DNA from: Candidatus Muiribacterium halophilum
GTDB taxonomy: Bacteria; Muiribacteriota; Muiribacteriia; Muiribacteriales; Muiribacteriaceae
DNA: 43,331 nt
Reading direction: 5' to 3'
NCBI GenBank assembly: GCA_023228995.1
Contig: JALOAD010000029.1
Coordinates: 1-43,331 of the forward strand
Below the pieces are notes generated by a model. It was not told where the DNA came from, did not search any database, and saw only the letters and a program-made list of their open reading frames with translations. Numbering within the stretch: position 1 is the first letter of the stretch; every line of letters starts with the position of its first letter. Made by a program: the position numbers and the translations under genes. Below are positions 35,427 to 43,212 of the stretch, piece after piece.

Positions 35427-35576
35427 TATGAAAAAATAATCACAAAATTATTATCATTATCACCAAATCTTGCTACAAATTATACAAATATTAATTTATT
35501 TGAGTAAATTATAGATAATTATTCTGAAGTTTCAGATAAAGGTAATATCAAAAAGAAATTTGTTATAAATAAATAG
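35427..35576 (+). pseudogene. Possible decayed coding remnant
   Basis: A frame without a start codon reads YEKIITKLLSLSPNLATNYT, then NINLFE, a TAA at 35505, and continues IIDNYSEVSDKGNIKKKFVI to a TAG at 35574. The amino-acid style resembles the real genes nearby, so it may be a broken small gene or the eroded end of a duplicated one. There is no identifiable source in the window. It could also be chance in AT-rich DNA. Confidence 0.25.
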
Positions 35577-35621
35577 AATAATGAAACAATTAGTATTTAT
35601 ATACAATTTATTTTATCAAAT

Positions 35622-35646
35622 AAAAAGAGCCATAAAGGCTCTTTTT
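35622..35646. terminator. Bidirectional terminator between converging operons
   Basis: Perfect 10-bp stem aaaaagagcc (35622-35631) with ggctcttttt (35637-35646), loop ataaa, A-run and T-run on either side. It abuts the stop codon of the SbcC-like gene. Confidence 0.85.
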
Positions 35647-37806
35647 TTATTCTACATCTTCAATTATTTGTGAGAATATATTTTTCTCTATTCTAATCAC
35701 TCGATCAAACATTTCCCTATTCAAAACAGCATGGTGAACCACAAAAATATTTATATTATACTCATTTGCAAATGATTTCAATAACACTAGTATTTTTTGA
35801 ATATTATCAACATCCACACTTGAAAAAACTTCATCTAAAAATAATATATTAATATGTTTCTTAGTTCTAATTAATTTAAGATATGCTATTAAAATACATA
35901 TATTAGTAAGTTTTGCTTCACCTGTAGATAATGTATCTTGATCAATAATAGTACCTAAATGTTTAATTTCAGCAGTGAAAGTTTCATCTAAAGTCACTGT
36001 AAAAGGCAATGCCATACTTTTTACATTTTCAGCTAAATAAGCATTAATTGGTTTAATTATACTATTTATTATGGATTTTTTTACACCTTCCTCTCCAAAA
36101 ATCCTATTAAGTTCTTTATAATAAAGTTCTTTCTCCTTGCTTATAGTTTTATTGTTAATTGAAATTTCCTTTTTAGCTTCAAATTCTTTTATACTATTTT
36201 GAAATTCTTCTATATTAAAAGTATCTGTAGATTCTTGTGTTTTCTTGATATTGAGTTTTTCTATTTGTGATTTATAACTTTGTAATAGATAATTTAAGTC
36301 GTTAAAAGATTTAGTAGTAGTTTCTTTCAATTCTTTCAACTTTGTTTGTCTTTCTTTAACTTTTTTACCATTTTCCTCAATACTATTTTTTACTTCTAAA
36401 AATCCATTTTTCTTTTCAATTAATAAACTTCTCAGATTAACAAAATGTTCTGAATTGAAATCAGTACCACATGTAGGACATTTTCCCATATCATATAAAT
36501 CAATCTCTTTTTGTGTATTCTTAATATCATTTTGAACAATATTATATTGTTTTCTTTCTGATTCTAAGTCAGTATCAATTATAACTTCCTTTTCTTTTAT
36601 TTCAATCATTTTGGTTTTTAATAATGTATATTCATCTTTTCTACTATTCATTTCTGACTTGATTTCTTCAATCTCTAATTGAATATTTTGTTTACCTTTT
36701 TCAATAGCTTTTTTTATAGAAGTTTTTATATTATCAATTGAATCCTCCAATGTTCTAATTTCAGCATCCAATGATGCAATTCTTACTTTGTTATTTTTAT
36801 TTAAGTCCTTTAATATAGAGTTCAGAATATTAATAACCTCTAAGTTAAATAATTTATCCAATAATAATTGTTTTTCTTCATTTGATAAACTCATAAAATT
36901 CTTGAAATCTGATATATTCATAGATATAAAAGATTTGAAACTTTCCAAATCCATACCTACATATTTTTCAATAGTATCATTTATATTTGATTTACCTGCT
37001 CTATCGTTTACTATATTATTTTCAATCAATTCTAAGAAATTTGGTGCTACACCTCGTTTAACTTCAACATCAACTCCATCAGAATTGAATTTAATGCGAT
37101 TTAGGAGCTCTCCATTAATACGATTGGGTAAAGATGCAAGAGTAGCCCACTTCCTATCTCTACCCCCTCTACACTTACCATAAATGGTAAAATCAAAGGA
37201 ATTTAATAGTGAAGAATTATGACTTACTATTCCATTTGAATAATATTCATTACCTTCTACCTCAATATCCCACAAATCTTCTATTTCATCATCATTCTCT
37301 AAGTATATTACTTCCTCATATCCATTCTTAGTTAATATCTCATCACCTATTTTTAATGTGTTAATAAATACCCAATCATTATTTTTAATAACTCTATGAT
37401 GAGGTGAGCCACTTATATTAAAATTAGTAGTTTGTAATTTTATCTTAACACTATTTGGTGATGTTATACCAATTGCTTTAATAGTTTTATATCCATTTTG
37501 AGTTAATACTTGAGGTTTATATTTATCTATAAAGTTTATTTCAGTTTGTAATATATTTAATTTTTCTAATGTTATTATTATATTGCTTGATATTTCACCT
37601 ACTATATTTTTAATAGTATTATAATCTAATTCAATTTTTGTTATATCTAAAAACATCTCTATTTCAGTTTGAGGGATTAATGATTTACCTCCACCATTTG
37701 CTCCAGATATAAGTATTAATTCACCAGTTTCAGTATTTAATTTTAATACTTGTTCATTATTACCAAACGACCTAAAATTTTTTATTCCAATTTCACTTAT
37801 TAACAT
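35647..37806 (-). CDS. SbcC/Rad50/gp46-like recombination ATPase containing an intein
   Basis: A 719-residue precursor. Without the intein (residues 42-197) it would be 563 residues, close to T4 gp46. N-terminus: FRSFG and Walker A GANGGGK (35-41), whose final Ser is supplied by Ser198 after splicing. The middle is a long coiled coil (about 335-560) with a zinc hook CPTC at 443-446. C-terminus: ABC signature LSTGE (626-630), Walker B ILFLDEV (654-660), D-loop SSVD and a switch histidine in VVHHAVL. The family pairs with an SbcD/Mre11/gp47 nuclease to process DNA ends in recombination-dependent replication. No partner nuclease is visible in the window. It is the last gene of an operon starting at 38426, one base after the preceding gene, and ends at a strong terminator. 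ATPase activity should depend on intein removal. Confidence 0.9.
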   Translation of the reverse strand: MLISEIGIKNFRSFGNNEQVLKLNTETGELILISGANGGGKSLIPQTEIEMFLDITKIELDYNTIKNIVGEISSNIIITLEKLNILQTEINFIDKYKPQVLTQNGYKTIKAIGITSPNSVKIKLQTTNFNISGSPHHRVIKNNDWVFINTLKIGDEILTKNGYEEVIYLENDDEIEDLWDIEVEGNEYYSNGIVSHNSSLLNSFDFTIYGKCRGGRDRKWATLASLPNRINGELLNRIKFNSDGVDVEVKRGVAPNFLELIENNIVNDRAGKSNINDTIEKYVGMDLESFKSFISMNISDFKNFMSLSNEEKQLLLDKLFNLEVINILNSILKDLNKNNKVRIASLDAEIRTLEDSIDNIKTSIKKAIEKGKQNIQLEIEEIKSEMNSRKDEYTLLKTKMIEIKEKEVIIDTDLESERKQYNIVQNDIKNTQKEIDLYDMGKCPTCGTDFNSEHFVNLRSLLIEKKNGFLEVKNSIEENGKKVKERQTKLKELKETTTKSFNDLNYLLQSYKSQIEKLNIKKTQESTDTFNIEEFQNSIKEFEAKKEISINNKTISKEKELYYKELNRIFGEEGVKKSIINSIIKPINAYLAENVKSMALPFTVTLDETFTAEIKHLGTIIDQDTLSTGEAKLTNICILIAYLKLIRTKKHINILFLDEVFSSVDVDNIQKILVLLKSFANEYNINIFVVHHAVLNREMFDRVIRIEKNIFSQIIEDVE
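37216..37683 (-). other. Mini-intein inserted in Walker A of the SbcC-like protein
   Basis: Codons 42-197 of the host gene. The intein begins SLIPQTEIEM, with Ser1 in place of the commoner Cys1. Block B is ISGSPHHRVI with His137. Block F is LWDIEVEGNEYYSNGI, and the end is VSHN followed by Ser198. The penultimate His, terminal Asn and +1 Ser are the residues needed for splicing. At 156 residues there is no room for a homing endonuclease. Joining residue 41 to 198 restores GANGGGKS and the following SLLNSFDF of the ATPase, which is strong evidence for the boundaries. Confidence 0.88.
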
Positions 37807-37807
37807 A

Positions 37808-38158
37808 TTATTTATCTATTATTATATCATTATTATCTACATCTTCACCTACTTTACTTTGTGGTAGTATTTGATATTTAGTTAAATCCACCTCATCCAA
37901 ACGATTAATTATTTCATTATATGGAACTACTTTTTTAAGAATAGATTCCACTAATTCTAAATAACCATCCCATGCTTCAATTGGCATATCTATATCATTT
38001 TCAATATCTTTACTTATTTCTAAAGATATATTATCAGAAGAATACCAAAATGCACCTTCTGTAAAAGTATCTTTATAATTAATTGATAGTAAAACTAAAA
38101 CTCCATTTTCATACTTACCCAAATAATCTATCACATCAGCAGTAATCTTTATCCCCAT
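37808..38158 (-). CDS. Hypothetical protein upstream of the SbcC-like gene
   Basis: A 116-residue acidic protein, unrecognised. It begins MGIKITADVIDYLGKYENGV, followed by a beta-like stretch (VLVLLSINYKDTFTEGAFWY) and helices (WDGYLELVESILKKVVPYNE), ending in an Asp-rich tail (GEDVDNNDIIIDK). It is separated by one base from the genes on each side, so it is part of one operon with them. Co-translation with the ATPase suggests a recombination- or replication-related accessory, but no motif supports a specific role. Confidence 0.6.
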   Translation of the reverse strand: MGIKITADVIDYLGKYENGVLVLLSINYKDTFTEGAFWYSSDNISLEISKDIENDIDMPIEAWDGYLELVESILKKVVPYNEIINRLDEVDLTKYQILPQSKVGEDVDNNDIIIDK

Positions 38159-38159
38159 A

Positions 38160-38426
38160 TTATACTCCTATTTGAAATTCTAATTTTTTGAAATTATTAT
38201 CTAAATCGGTGAATATTATTTCAATTTTATCAATTTCCTTAAATTCTTTAGCCTCACCCGTAAATTCATTTACCATAACATTCTTTTTATATTGAATATC
38301 AATACCTGGTTTTTCACCAAGGAAATTTTGCATGTCCTTCATTATATCAGATAATTTCCAATTGTCATTTATAAAATCAATTTTAGCTATATAATCTCTT
38401 ATAGCATTTTCTTTCATTGAACCCAT
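38160..38426 (-). CDS. Hypothetical protein, first gene of the SbcC operon
   Basis: An 88-residue protein, unrecognised. The N-terminal half is helical (ENAIRDYIAKIDFINDNWKL, DIMKDMQNFLG) and the C-terminal half is beta-like (DKIEIIFTDLDNNFKKLEFQ). A second ATG at codon 4 (MKENAIR) is an equally possible start. It lies 82 bases from the divergent T5orf172-type gene, and I saw no full consensus promoter in that gap. Confidence 0.55.
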   Translation of the reverse strand: MGSMKENAIRDYIAKIDFINDNWKLSDIMKDMQNFLGEKPGIDIQYKKNVMVNEFTGEAKEFKEIDKIEIIFTDLDNNFKKLEFQIGV

Positions 38427-38508
38427 ATTATTTTTATTTTTTATATTAAAATATTAAAATTTGTTTGTTTTTTAGTGATTTGGACTGAATATTCTTATAT
38501 ATACTTTA

Positions 38509-38826
38509 ATGATAAATGTATATTTAATATGTAGTGAAACAAATAATGATGTGGTTTATAAAGTAGGTTTCACTAGGAGAGATGTTAATGAAAGAATCAA
38601 AGATATGAAAACTGGTAATGCTGGTACTATTTACATAATAAATGTATTCACATCCAAATATGGTACTAAAATAGAGGCATTTTTGAAAAAGAAATATAAA
38701 CCATATAATATTAGTGGTGAATGGTTTAAGTTACCCGAAAAAGAAATAGCTGAATTTATGGAAAATTGTCAAAATGTTCATAATAGTTTTATAGCTTTAG
38801 AATCTAATACATATTTAATGAAGTAA
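38509..38826 (+). CDS. T5orf172 / Mug113-type GIY-YIG-like protein
   Basis: A 105-residue protein. It opens INVYLICSETNNDVVYKVGF followed by TRRDVNERIKDMKTGNAG, with GTKIEAFLKKKYKPYNISGE and WFKLPEKEIAEF further on. This is the pattern of the T5orf172 (Meiotically up-regulated 113) domain, a GIY-YIG-superfamily fold common in phages. The Tyr, Lys-Val-Gly and Arg positions, the central Glu and the GEWF motif are present. Members are presumed nucleases or DNA-binding proteins; activity is rarely shown. It stands alone on the plus strand and its stop codon abuts the stop of the opposing gene without overlap. Confidence 0.75.
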   Translation: MINVYLICSETNNDVVYKVGFTRRDVNERIKDMKTGNAGTIYIINVFTSKYGTKIEAFLKKKYKPYNISGEWFKLPEKEIAEFMENCQNVHNSFIALESNTYLMK

Positions 38827-39111
38827 TTAATCTTTTAATCTCATCAATTCTATTAAAAAATCTATTGTAGAATATTTAGTAAAATCAATATCTAAATCAT
38901 TAACATTCACATTATTAGGTATATATACATGATCAAATATTTTTTTAGCTCTATTATCCTTACGATCTTTCATGAATTCAAATTGTAAATAATTAATTGC
39001 CTCTAAATGTGAATTTATATCTGTTTCTACATAGGATTTATGTGACTTAAAAATATAATCTCCATTTTCTATTTTTCCCTTAATTATTCTATAGTATTTT
39101 TCCAAATTCAT
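38827..39111 (-). CDS. Small hypothetical protein coupled to helicase-methyltransferase
   Basis: A 94-residue protein, unrecognised. It is mixed helical (NLEKYYRIIKGKIENGDYIF; SHLEAINYLQFEFMKD) with an acidic end (NVNDLDIDFTKYSTIDFLIE). The start lies one base past the end of the large helicase-methyltransferase gene, so the pair is almost certainly cotranscribed from the promoter at 42855. A small accessory subunit of that enzyme is a reasonable guess, not shown by any motif. Confidence 0.6.
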   Translation of the reverse strand: MNLEKYYRIIKGKIENGDYIFKSHKSYVETDINSHLEAINYLQFEFMKDRKDNRAKKIFDHVYIPNNVNVNDLDIDFTKYSTIDFLIELMRLKD

Positions 39112-39112
39112 A

Positions 39113-42100
39113 TTAATTTTTATATTTTAATATCATATTTCTCTCTTCCAACGTTAAACTAAAATAATCAAAAAGCATTTCATCTGTCCATTCTCTATCA
39201 AATGGAACTGTTGGTATCCATTTACACGTGTCTGGTTTCATATTTTGTGTTTTCTTTCTAAGTGAGAGGAAAAAATTACAAAATTTTGTATTCATATAAG
39301 AAATGAGATTTTTTGCTTCATTTTCAGAATCTACTAAAAAAGTCATATATGATTTTGAAGCTACTTCATTAGGATATCCTATAATTTTATTACCAAATTT
39401 ACCCAAATCATTAGTAGACCCAGAAGCGGCTGGTGTGAAAACTTTGTAACCATTTATTTTAGATTGATCTTTTATCAAGTCTTTATTCACATACATAAAC
39501 TGACCTTTATTAACAGATACATAAACTTTTATATTATTTATATCTTTTTCTTTTGTGAATAAATTTTCATTACCAGGAAAACCATAATATGATTGTGACT
39601 TACATATTTCTGATAAATTATTATATTTTATGATTTTATTTAATAAACTTCTATATTTTAGTTCAACAAATATATCATATTCACTTAAATTAATTACATT
39701 CCCATTAAATGATGGATGTCCCTCATACTTATTATCAAATAAATAGTATGAAACACCACCTTTTATCTCAACATTATTACCAAAAACTCTACAAGCATCT
39801 TCAATATGATTAATATATTTTATATTTCTATTTTTGAATAATTTATTTCTAAAATCATCTAACCCAAAACCACCAGTCATCCAACGACTTGGGTTAATAG
39901 ATATAAGATATGATGATTCTATTAAAGCCTTATCTATGAACAAATTATATAATGGCTTACTTCTATTATTTGAACTATTATTTTCTTGATAAGGTGGGTT
40001 CATACAAATTAAATCAAACTTATTGATACCAAAAGTTTCTTTAATATCTAATTTCAAATAATCACCATGATTATAATTCATTTTATATTTGTTATTAGGA
40101 TCAAACAATAATAAGTAAATAAATAGATTCTTAGTTTGAAACTCGTTAATATAAATTATATTTTCAACAATCCATTTGTATCTCTCTTCTGGATTTGGTA
40201 TTTCATTTGAAAGACCTTTCATAAACTTATCAATTAAAACAATTGAATAATTTCCAATACCAGCACATGGATCTAAAACCTTTTTATTTTTATCTTTCCA
40301 AAAATCTTCGGGTAATAGATTAAGTTGTTCATCAACACAACCTACTTTATCATATAATGGAGTAAAAACTTCACCTAATAATCTTTTTTCTGTATTAGAT
40401 GGCTTTAAGTATTTATTAATTAATGTTATTAAATCTTGTAAATGTAAATTTATATCTTTCATATCTTCTTTCATACTCTTATATATTAAATTTGCCTTAT
40501 GTTTAATTATATAAAAAGTATGATTTAGAATTTCTTTATCATAGATATTATCACATAAATTAAGTATTACATCATCAGATACATCATAGTTTTTACCTAA
40601 TAATAAATTATCCTTAAACATTGTTTTTAATTCCATATTATTAAATACTTCATTTAGACAATAATCTATATTATCATATTTGAATTTAGTATATATCATT
40701 AAAGAAGGTAATCTTTCCAAGAGAGTATAAGCTATATCTCGTAATTTTTCAATTTCATCCTCATTTTTTTCTGAAAATTTATTATTGTTATTTTTTATAA
40801 TTTTTTTATTTTTACCTAAATCTATACCATCTTTATTTAAGACTTCAATAGTATTTTTATTATTACTGGTTAAGTTCAATTCAATTAATTGTTCCTTATA
40901 ATCAATTAATTTATCGTTGTAAATCATTGAAGTACTAAAAGTTCTACTATCAAATAATGAATTGATATAATTATCATTGAAAGTAACATAATCAACTTTT
41001 ATAAATTCACCATCAACTCTATTGAAAATATTAACATTTTCAATCCATTCTGATATATTTTCTGATAATGTTTTGTTATTATAATTGGACATTATTTTTA
41101 GATATTGAACTTGCATATTGAAACATCTACTAGCATTAAAATCAATAACATAGCAATTTTTCTTATCTCTTTCTGGTCTTTGGCATCTAAAAGAAGATTG
41201 AGTATATCTATCTACTGATTGCCAATCATTCATAAACATAACCATATCACAATCTTTCAATGTGATACCAGTAGTTAATTGTTCCACTGCTAAAATTAGA
41301 CATCTTTTATCACCAGATATATATTCTGATTCTATTTTTTTCATTAATTGGTCAGAATTATTAATTTCACTATTTGTAATCATTATATCAAAATCATTAT
41401 AAGAATATAATTTTTCTAAAAGAGATTTTAATAATTCTTGTACCTTTTTATTTGGTAAAAATAATAAAACAGTTCTCATACTATTAAAATCACCTCTATT
41501 TGATAATGGATATTTAGTATTTAATTTATCTTTTCCACAAATACTTCTATCTCCTATAATTTTCTTAAATAGATATACTATATCTTCTTTATAATAAAAA
41601 TTATTATTTTCAATTCTGTAAAATTTATCAAACTTAAATTGTTCCTCATTTGAAAAGTATTTTAATGATTTTTTTTCATCATTAGTAAGATTCCATATCA
41701 GATAATTGATATCTGGATAATGATATAGATTTGGATATTTTTTCTTATATTCATTTTCTTCTTTAATTGAGTAATAATCAGTTTCTTCTGATGTGAATCT
41801 ACCACAAATTAGATTTTTAGTAGGAGTTGCTGATAATCCTAATAAATATTCATATTTAATTTTTGATAAAAATTCATTAGTTTTACTAGTTTCAACACCA
41901 TAATGAACCTCATCAATTACTAACAAATTCCAATTGATGTCTTTAATTAATTCAAATTTTTCTTTATCAAATATTACATCACCACCTTTAACATCTTGTA
42001 ATGATAATAAAACTATATTAACTTGATTTTCAATTAATTGTATTTTCTTACCATTGCTTATAATAACATTAACATTTTCAAAACCTTGTGTTTCATTAAT

Positions 42101-42838
42101 TAATTTTTTTAATTGATTATTTAAGACAGGATAAGATGTTAAAATTATTATATTTTGATACTCATCTTTTTTTATTCCTAATAAAATAGTATTCAATAGT
42201 AAATATGATTTACCAGAACCTGGTTTATGTGCCAAAAGACATTTATTATACAATTTTAGACATTCATTTATCTTATTTTGTGATTTTTCTTGATGAGGAA
42301 ATAATATAATTTTTTTTCTATAAAAATCTAAATTTGATAAATTGCCTTTTGCTTTTTCTAATTCAGATATTATTATTTTAAAAGTAGAATCGATTTTTTC
42401 AGTACCTTTACCATCTTTGATTTTTTTAAGATTTGGATTTTGATGCCAAGCTTTTTGCTCCACATCATAAGGATTATCAATTTCTTCTACATATAAAATT
42501 ACTATTTCTTCTATTTGTGCACCACTATAATTTGAAATGGTATCAATTGGTGATATACTTAATGTATTTTGACCATATTGACCACATTTTAACCAACTAT
42601 TATTAATATGATACCAAACATACTCACTATTTTCATAAATAATTCTATTAGAATCATCTTCAAAACAATTTTTTTTTATTTTTTTAATAGAATTTTTATA
42701 TATCCAAATATAAACTCCCTTTGATTTTTTATTACATAATTGTTTAATTTGTAAATTTAATGTATTATCATTTGTATCTAAAATTGAAATTTGATTACCA
42801 CCTAAAGAATTTGTTTTTATTGGTATGGTTTTTATCAT
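39113..42838 (-). CDS. SF2 helicase fused to adenine-N6 DNA methyltransferase
   Basis: A 1241-residue fusion. The N-terminal 175 residues are of unknown type. The SF2 helicase/translocase spans about 178-570: Walker A HKPGSGKS (204-211), DEVH box (309-312), motif III SATP (336-339), LTTGITL (521-527) and motif VI QSSFRCQR (547-554). A helical linker with a Lys/Asn-rich low-complexity stretch spans about 570-815. The methyltransferase follows: GEVFTP (822-827), AdoMet-binding DPCAGIG (856-862) and catalytic NPPY (947-950). A target-recognition-like region continues to the end, closing with WTDEMLFDYFSLTLEE as in many Eco57I-type enzymes. No nuclease motif (PD-ExK or HNH) was seen, which argues against a complete restriction enzyme. 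A phage protective or DNA-modifying role, comparable in architecture to P1 DarB, is inferred. It has a consensus promoter. Confidence 0.82.
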   Translation of the reverse strand: MIKTIPIKTNSLGGNQISILDTNDNTLNLQIKQLCNKKSKGVYIWIYKNSIKKIKKNCFEDDSNRIIYENSEYVWYHINNSWLKCGQYGQNTLSISPIDTISNYSGAQIEEIVILYVEEIDNPYDVEQKAWHQNPNLKKIKDGKGTEKIDSTFKIIISELEKAKGNLSNLDFYRKKIILFPHQEKSQNKINECLKLYNKCLLAHKPGSGKSYLLLNTILLGIKKDEYQNIIILTSYPVLNNQLKKLINETQGFENVNVIISNGKKIQLIENQVNIVLLSLQDVKGGDVIFDKEKFELIKDINWNLLVIDEVHYGVETSKTNEFLSKIKYEYLLGLSATPTKNLICGRFTSEETDYYSIKEENEYKKKYPNLYHYPDINYLIWNLTNDEKKSLKYFSNEEQFKFDKFYRIENNNFYYKEDIVYLFKKIIGDRSICGKDKLNTKYPLSNRGDFNSMRTVLLFLPNKKVQELLKSLLEKLYSYNDFDIMITNSEINNSDQLMKKIESEYISGDKRCLILAVEQLTTGITLKDCDMVMFMNDWQSVDRYTQSSFRCQRPERDKKNCYVIDFNASRCFNMQVQYLKIMSNYNNKTLSENISEWIENVNIFNRVDGEFIKVDYVTFNDNYINSLFDSRTFSTSMIYNDKLIDYKEQLIELNLTSNNKNTIEVLNKDGIDLGKNKKIIKNNNNKFSEKNEDEIEKLRDIAYTLLERLPSLMIYTKFKYDNIDYCLNEVFNNMELKTMFKDNLLLGKNYDVSDDVILNLCDNIYDKEILNHTFYIIKHKANLIYKSMKEDMKDINLHLQDLITLINKYLKPSNTEKRLLGEVFTPLYDKVGCVDEQLNLLPEDFWKDKNKKVLDPCAGIGNYSIVLIDKFMKGLSNEIPNPEERYKWIVENIIYINEFQTKNLFIYLLLFDPNNKYKMNYNHGDYLKLDIKETFGINKFDLICMNPPYQENNSSNNRSKPLYNLFIDKALIESSYLISINPSRWMTGGFGLDDFRNKLFKNRNIKYINHIEDACRVFGNNVEIKGGVSYYLFDNKYEGHPSFNGNVINLSEYDIFVELKYRSLLNKIIKYNNLSEICKSQSYYGFPGNENLFTKEKDINNIKVYVSVNKGQFMYVNKDLIKDQSKINGYKVFTPAASGSTNDLGKFGNKIIGYPNEVASKSYMTFLVDSENEAKNLISYMNTKFCNFFLSLRKKTQNMKPDTCKWIPTVPFDREWTDEMLFDYFSLTLEERNMILKYKN

Positions 42839-42854
42839 TAGTTATTATTTTTGA

Positions 42855-42885
42855 CAAATATACAACTATTTTTTTAATTATCAAA
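42855..42885 (-). promoter_or_regulatory. Bacteroidetes-type promoter for the helicase-methyltransferase
   Basis: Minus strand: TTTG (42882-42885), 19 bases, TATATTTG (42855-42862). The -7 box is 17 bases upstream of the start codon. Confidence 0.75.
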
Positions 42886-43016
42886 AAATATTAAATTTTT
42901 ATTTGTAATATAATTAAACTCAAAGTATGATATTTCTTTTCTGTGGTAACAATCTTTATAATCTGGTTGGTTTTTTATATTTTTTACTACATAAGGAACA
43001 TTTTCTAAAACATTTT

Positions 43017-43173
43017 TTATCTTATTTCTCTATTTTCTTGTTTAATTTCTGGTTCCATTTGTTTTATTTTTTTCAAAATTATCAACAATAGGAACAACAT
43101 CAATCAAATCAGCGCTTATGCATTCTAAAGCTACTTTCACTACAATTGGGCTAACTCTGGAATTTAAAACCAT
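43017..43173 (-). pseudogene. Small gene with apparent frameshift
   Basis: From ATG at 43173-43171 the frame reads MVLNSRVSPIVVKVALECIS then ADLIDVVPIVDNFEKN and stops at 43042 after 43 residues. At a run of seven A (minus strand) just after NFEK, moving one frame gives KIKQMEPEIKQENREIR and a stop at 43017-43019. The joined product has gene-like composition throughout, so a one-base slip in the A-run is likely: a mutation, a sequencing error or programmed slippage. The unshifted 43-residue protein is the alternative. No family recognised. Confidence 0.4.
43146..43159 (+). repeat. 14-base copy of the structured-element edge
   Basis: ttgggctaactctg is identical to 9134-9147, the left edge of the inverted-repeat element. 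Seven G/C bases in 14 make a chance match unlikely in such AT-rich DNA. Here it lies within the small minus-strand gene. Confidence 0.6.
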
Positions 43174-43212
43174 TCATGTTGATTGTATATATTTTATAAA
43201 AAAGTTCAATAA

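Noticed and set aside
36788-37183. 131-residue plus-strand frame opposite the SbcC-like gene
   Set aside because: It is a shadow of the coiled-coil and N-terminal coding region on the other strand.
39113-42838. Complete restriction-modification enzyme
   Set aside because: No nuclease motif could be found by eye in any of the unassigned regions; left open in the findings.
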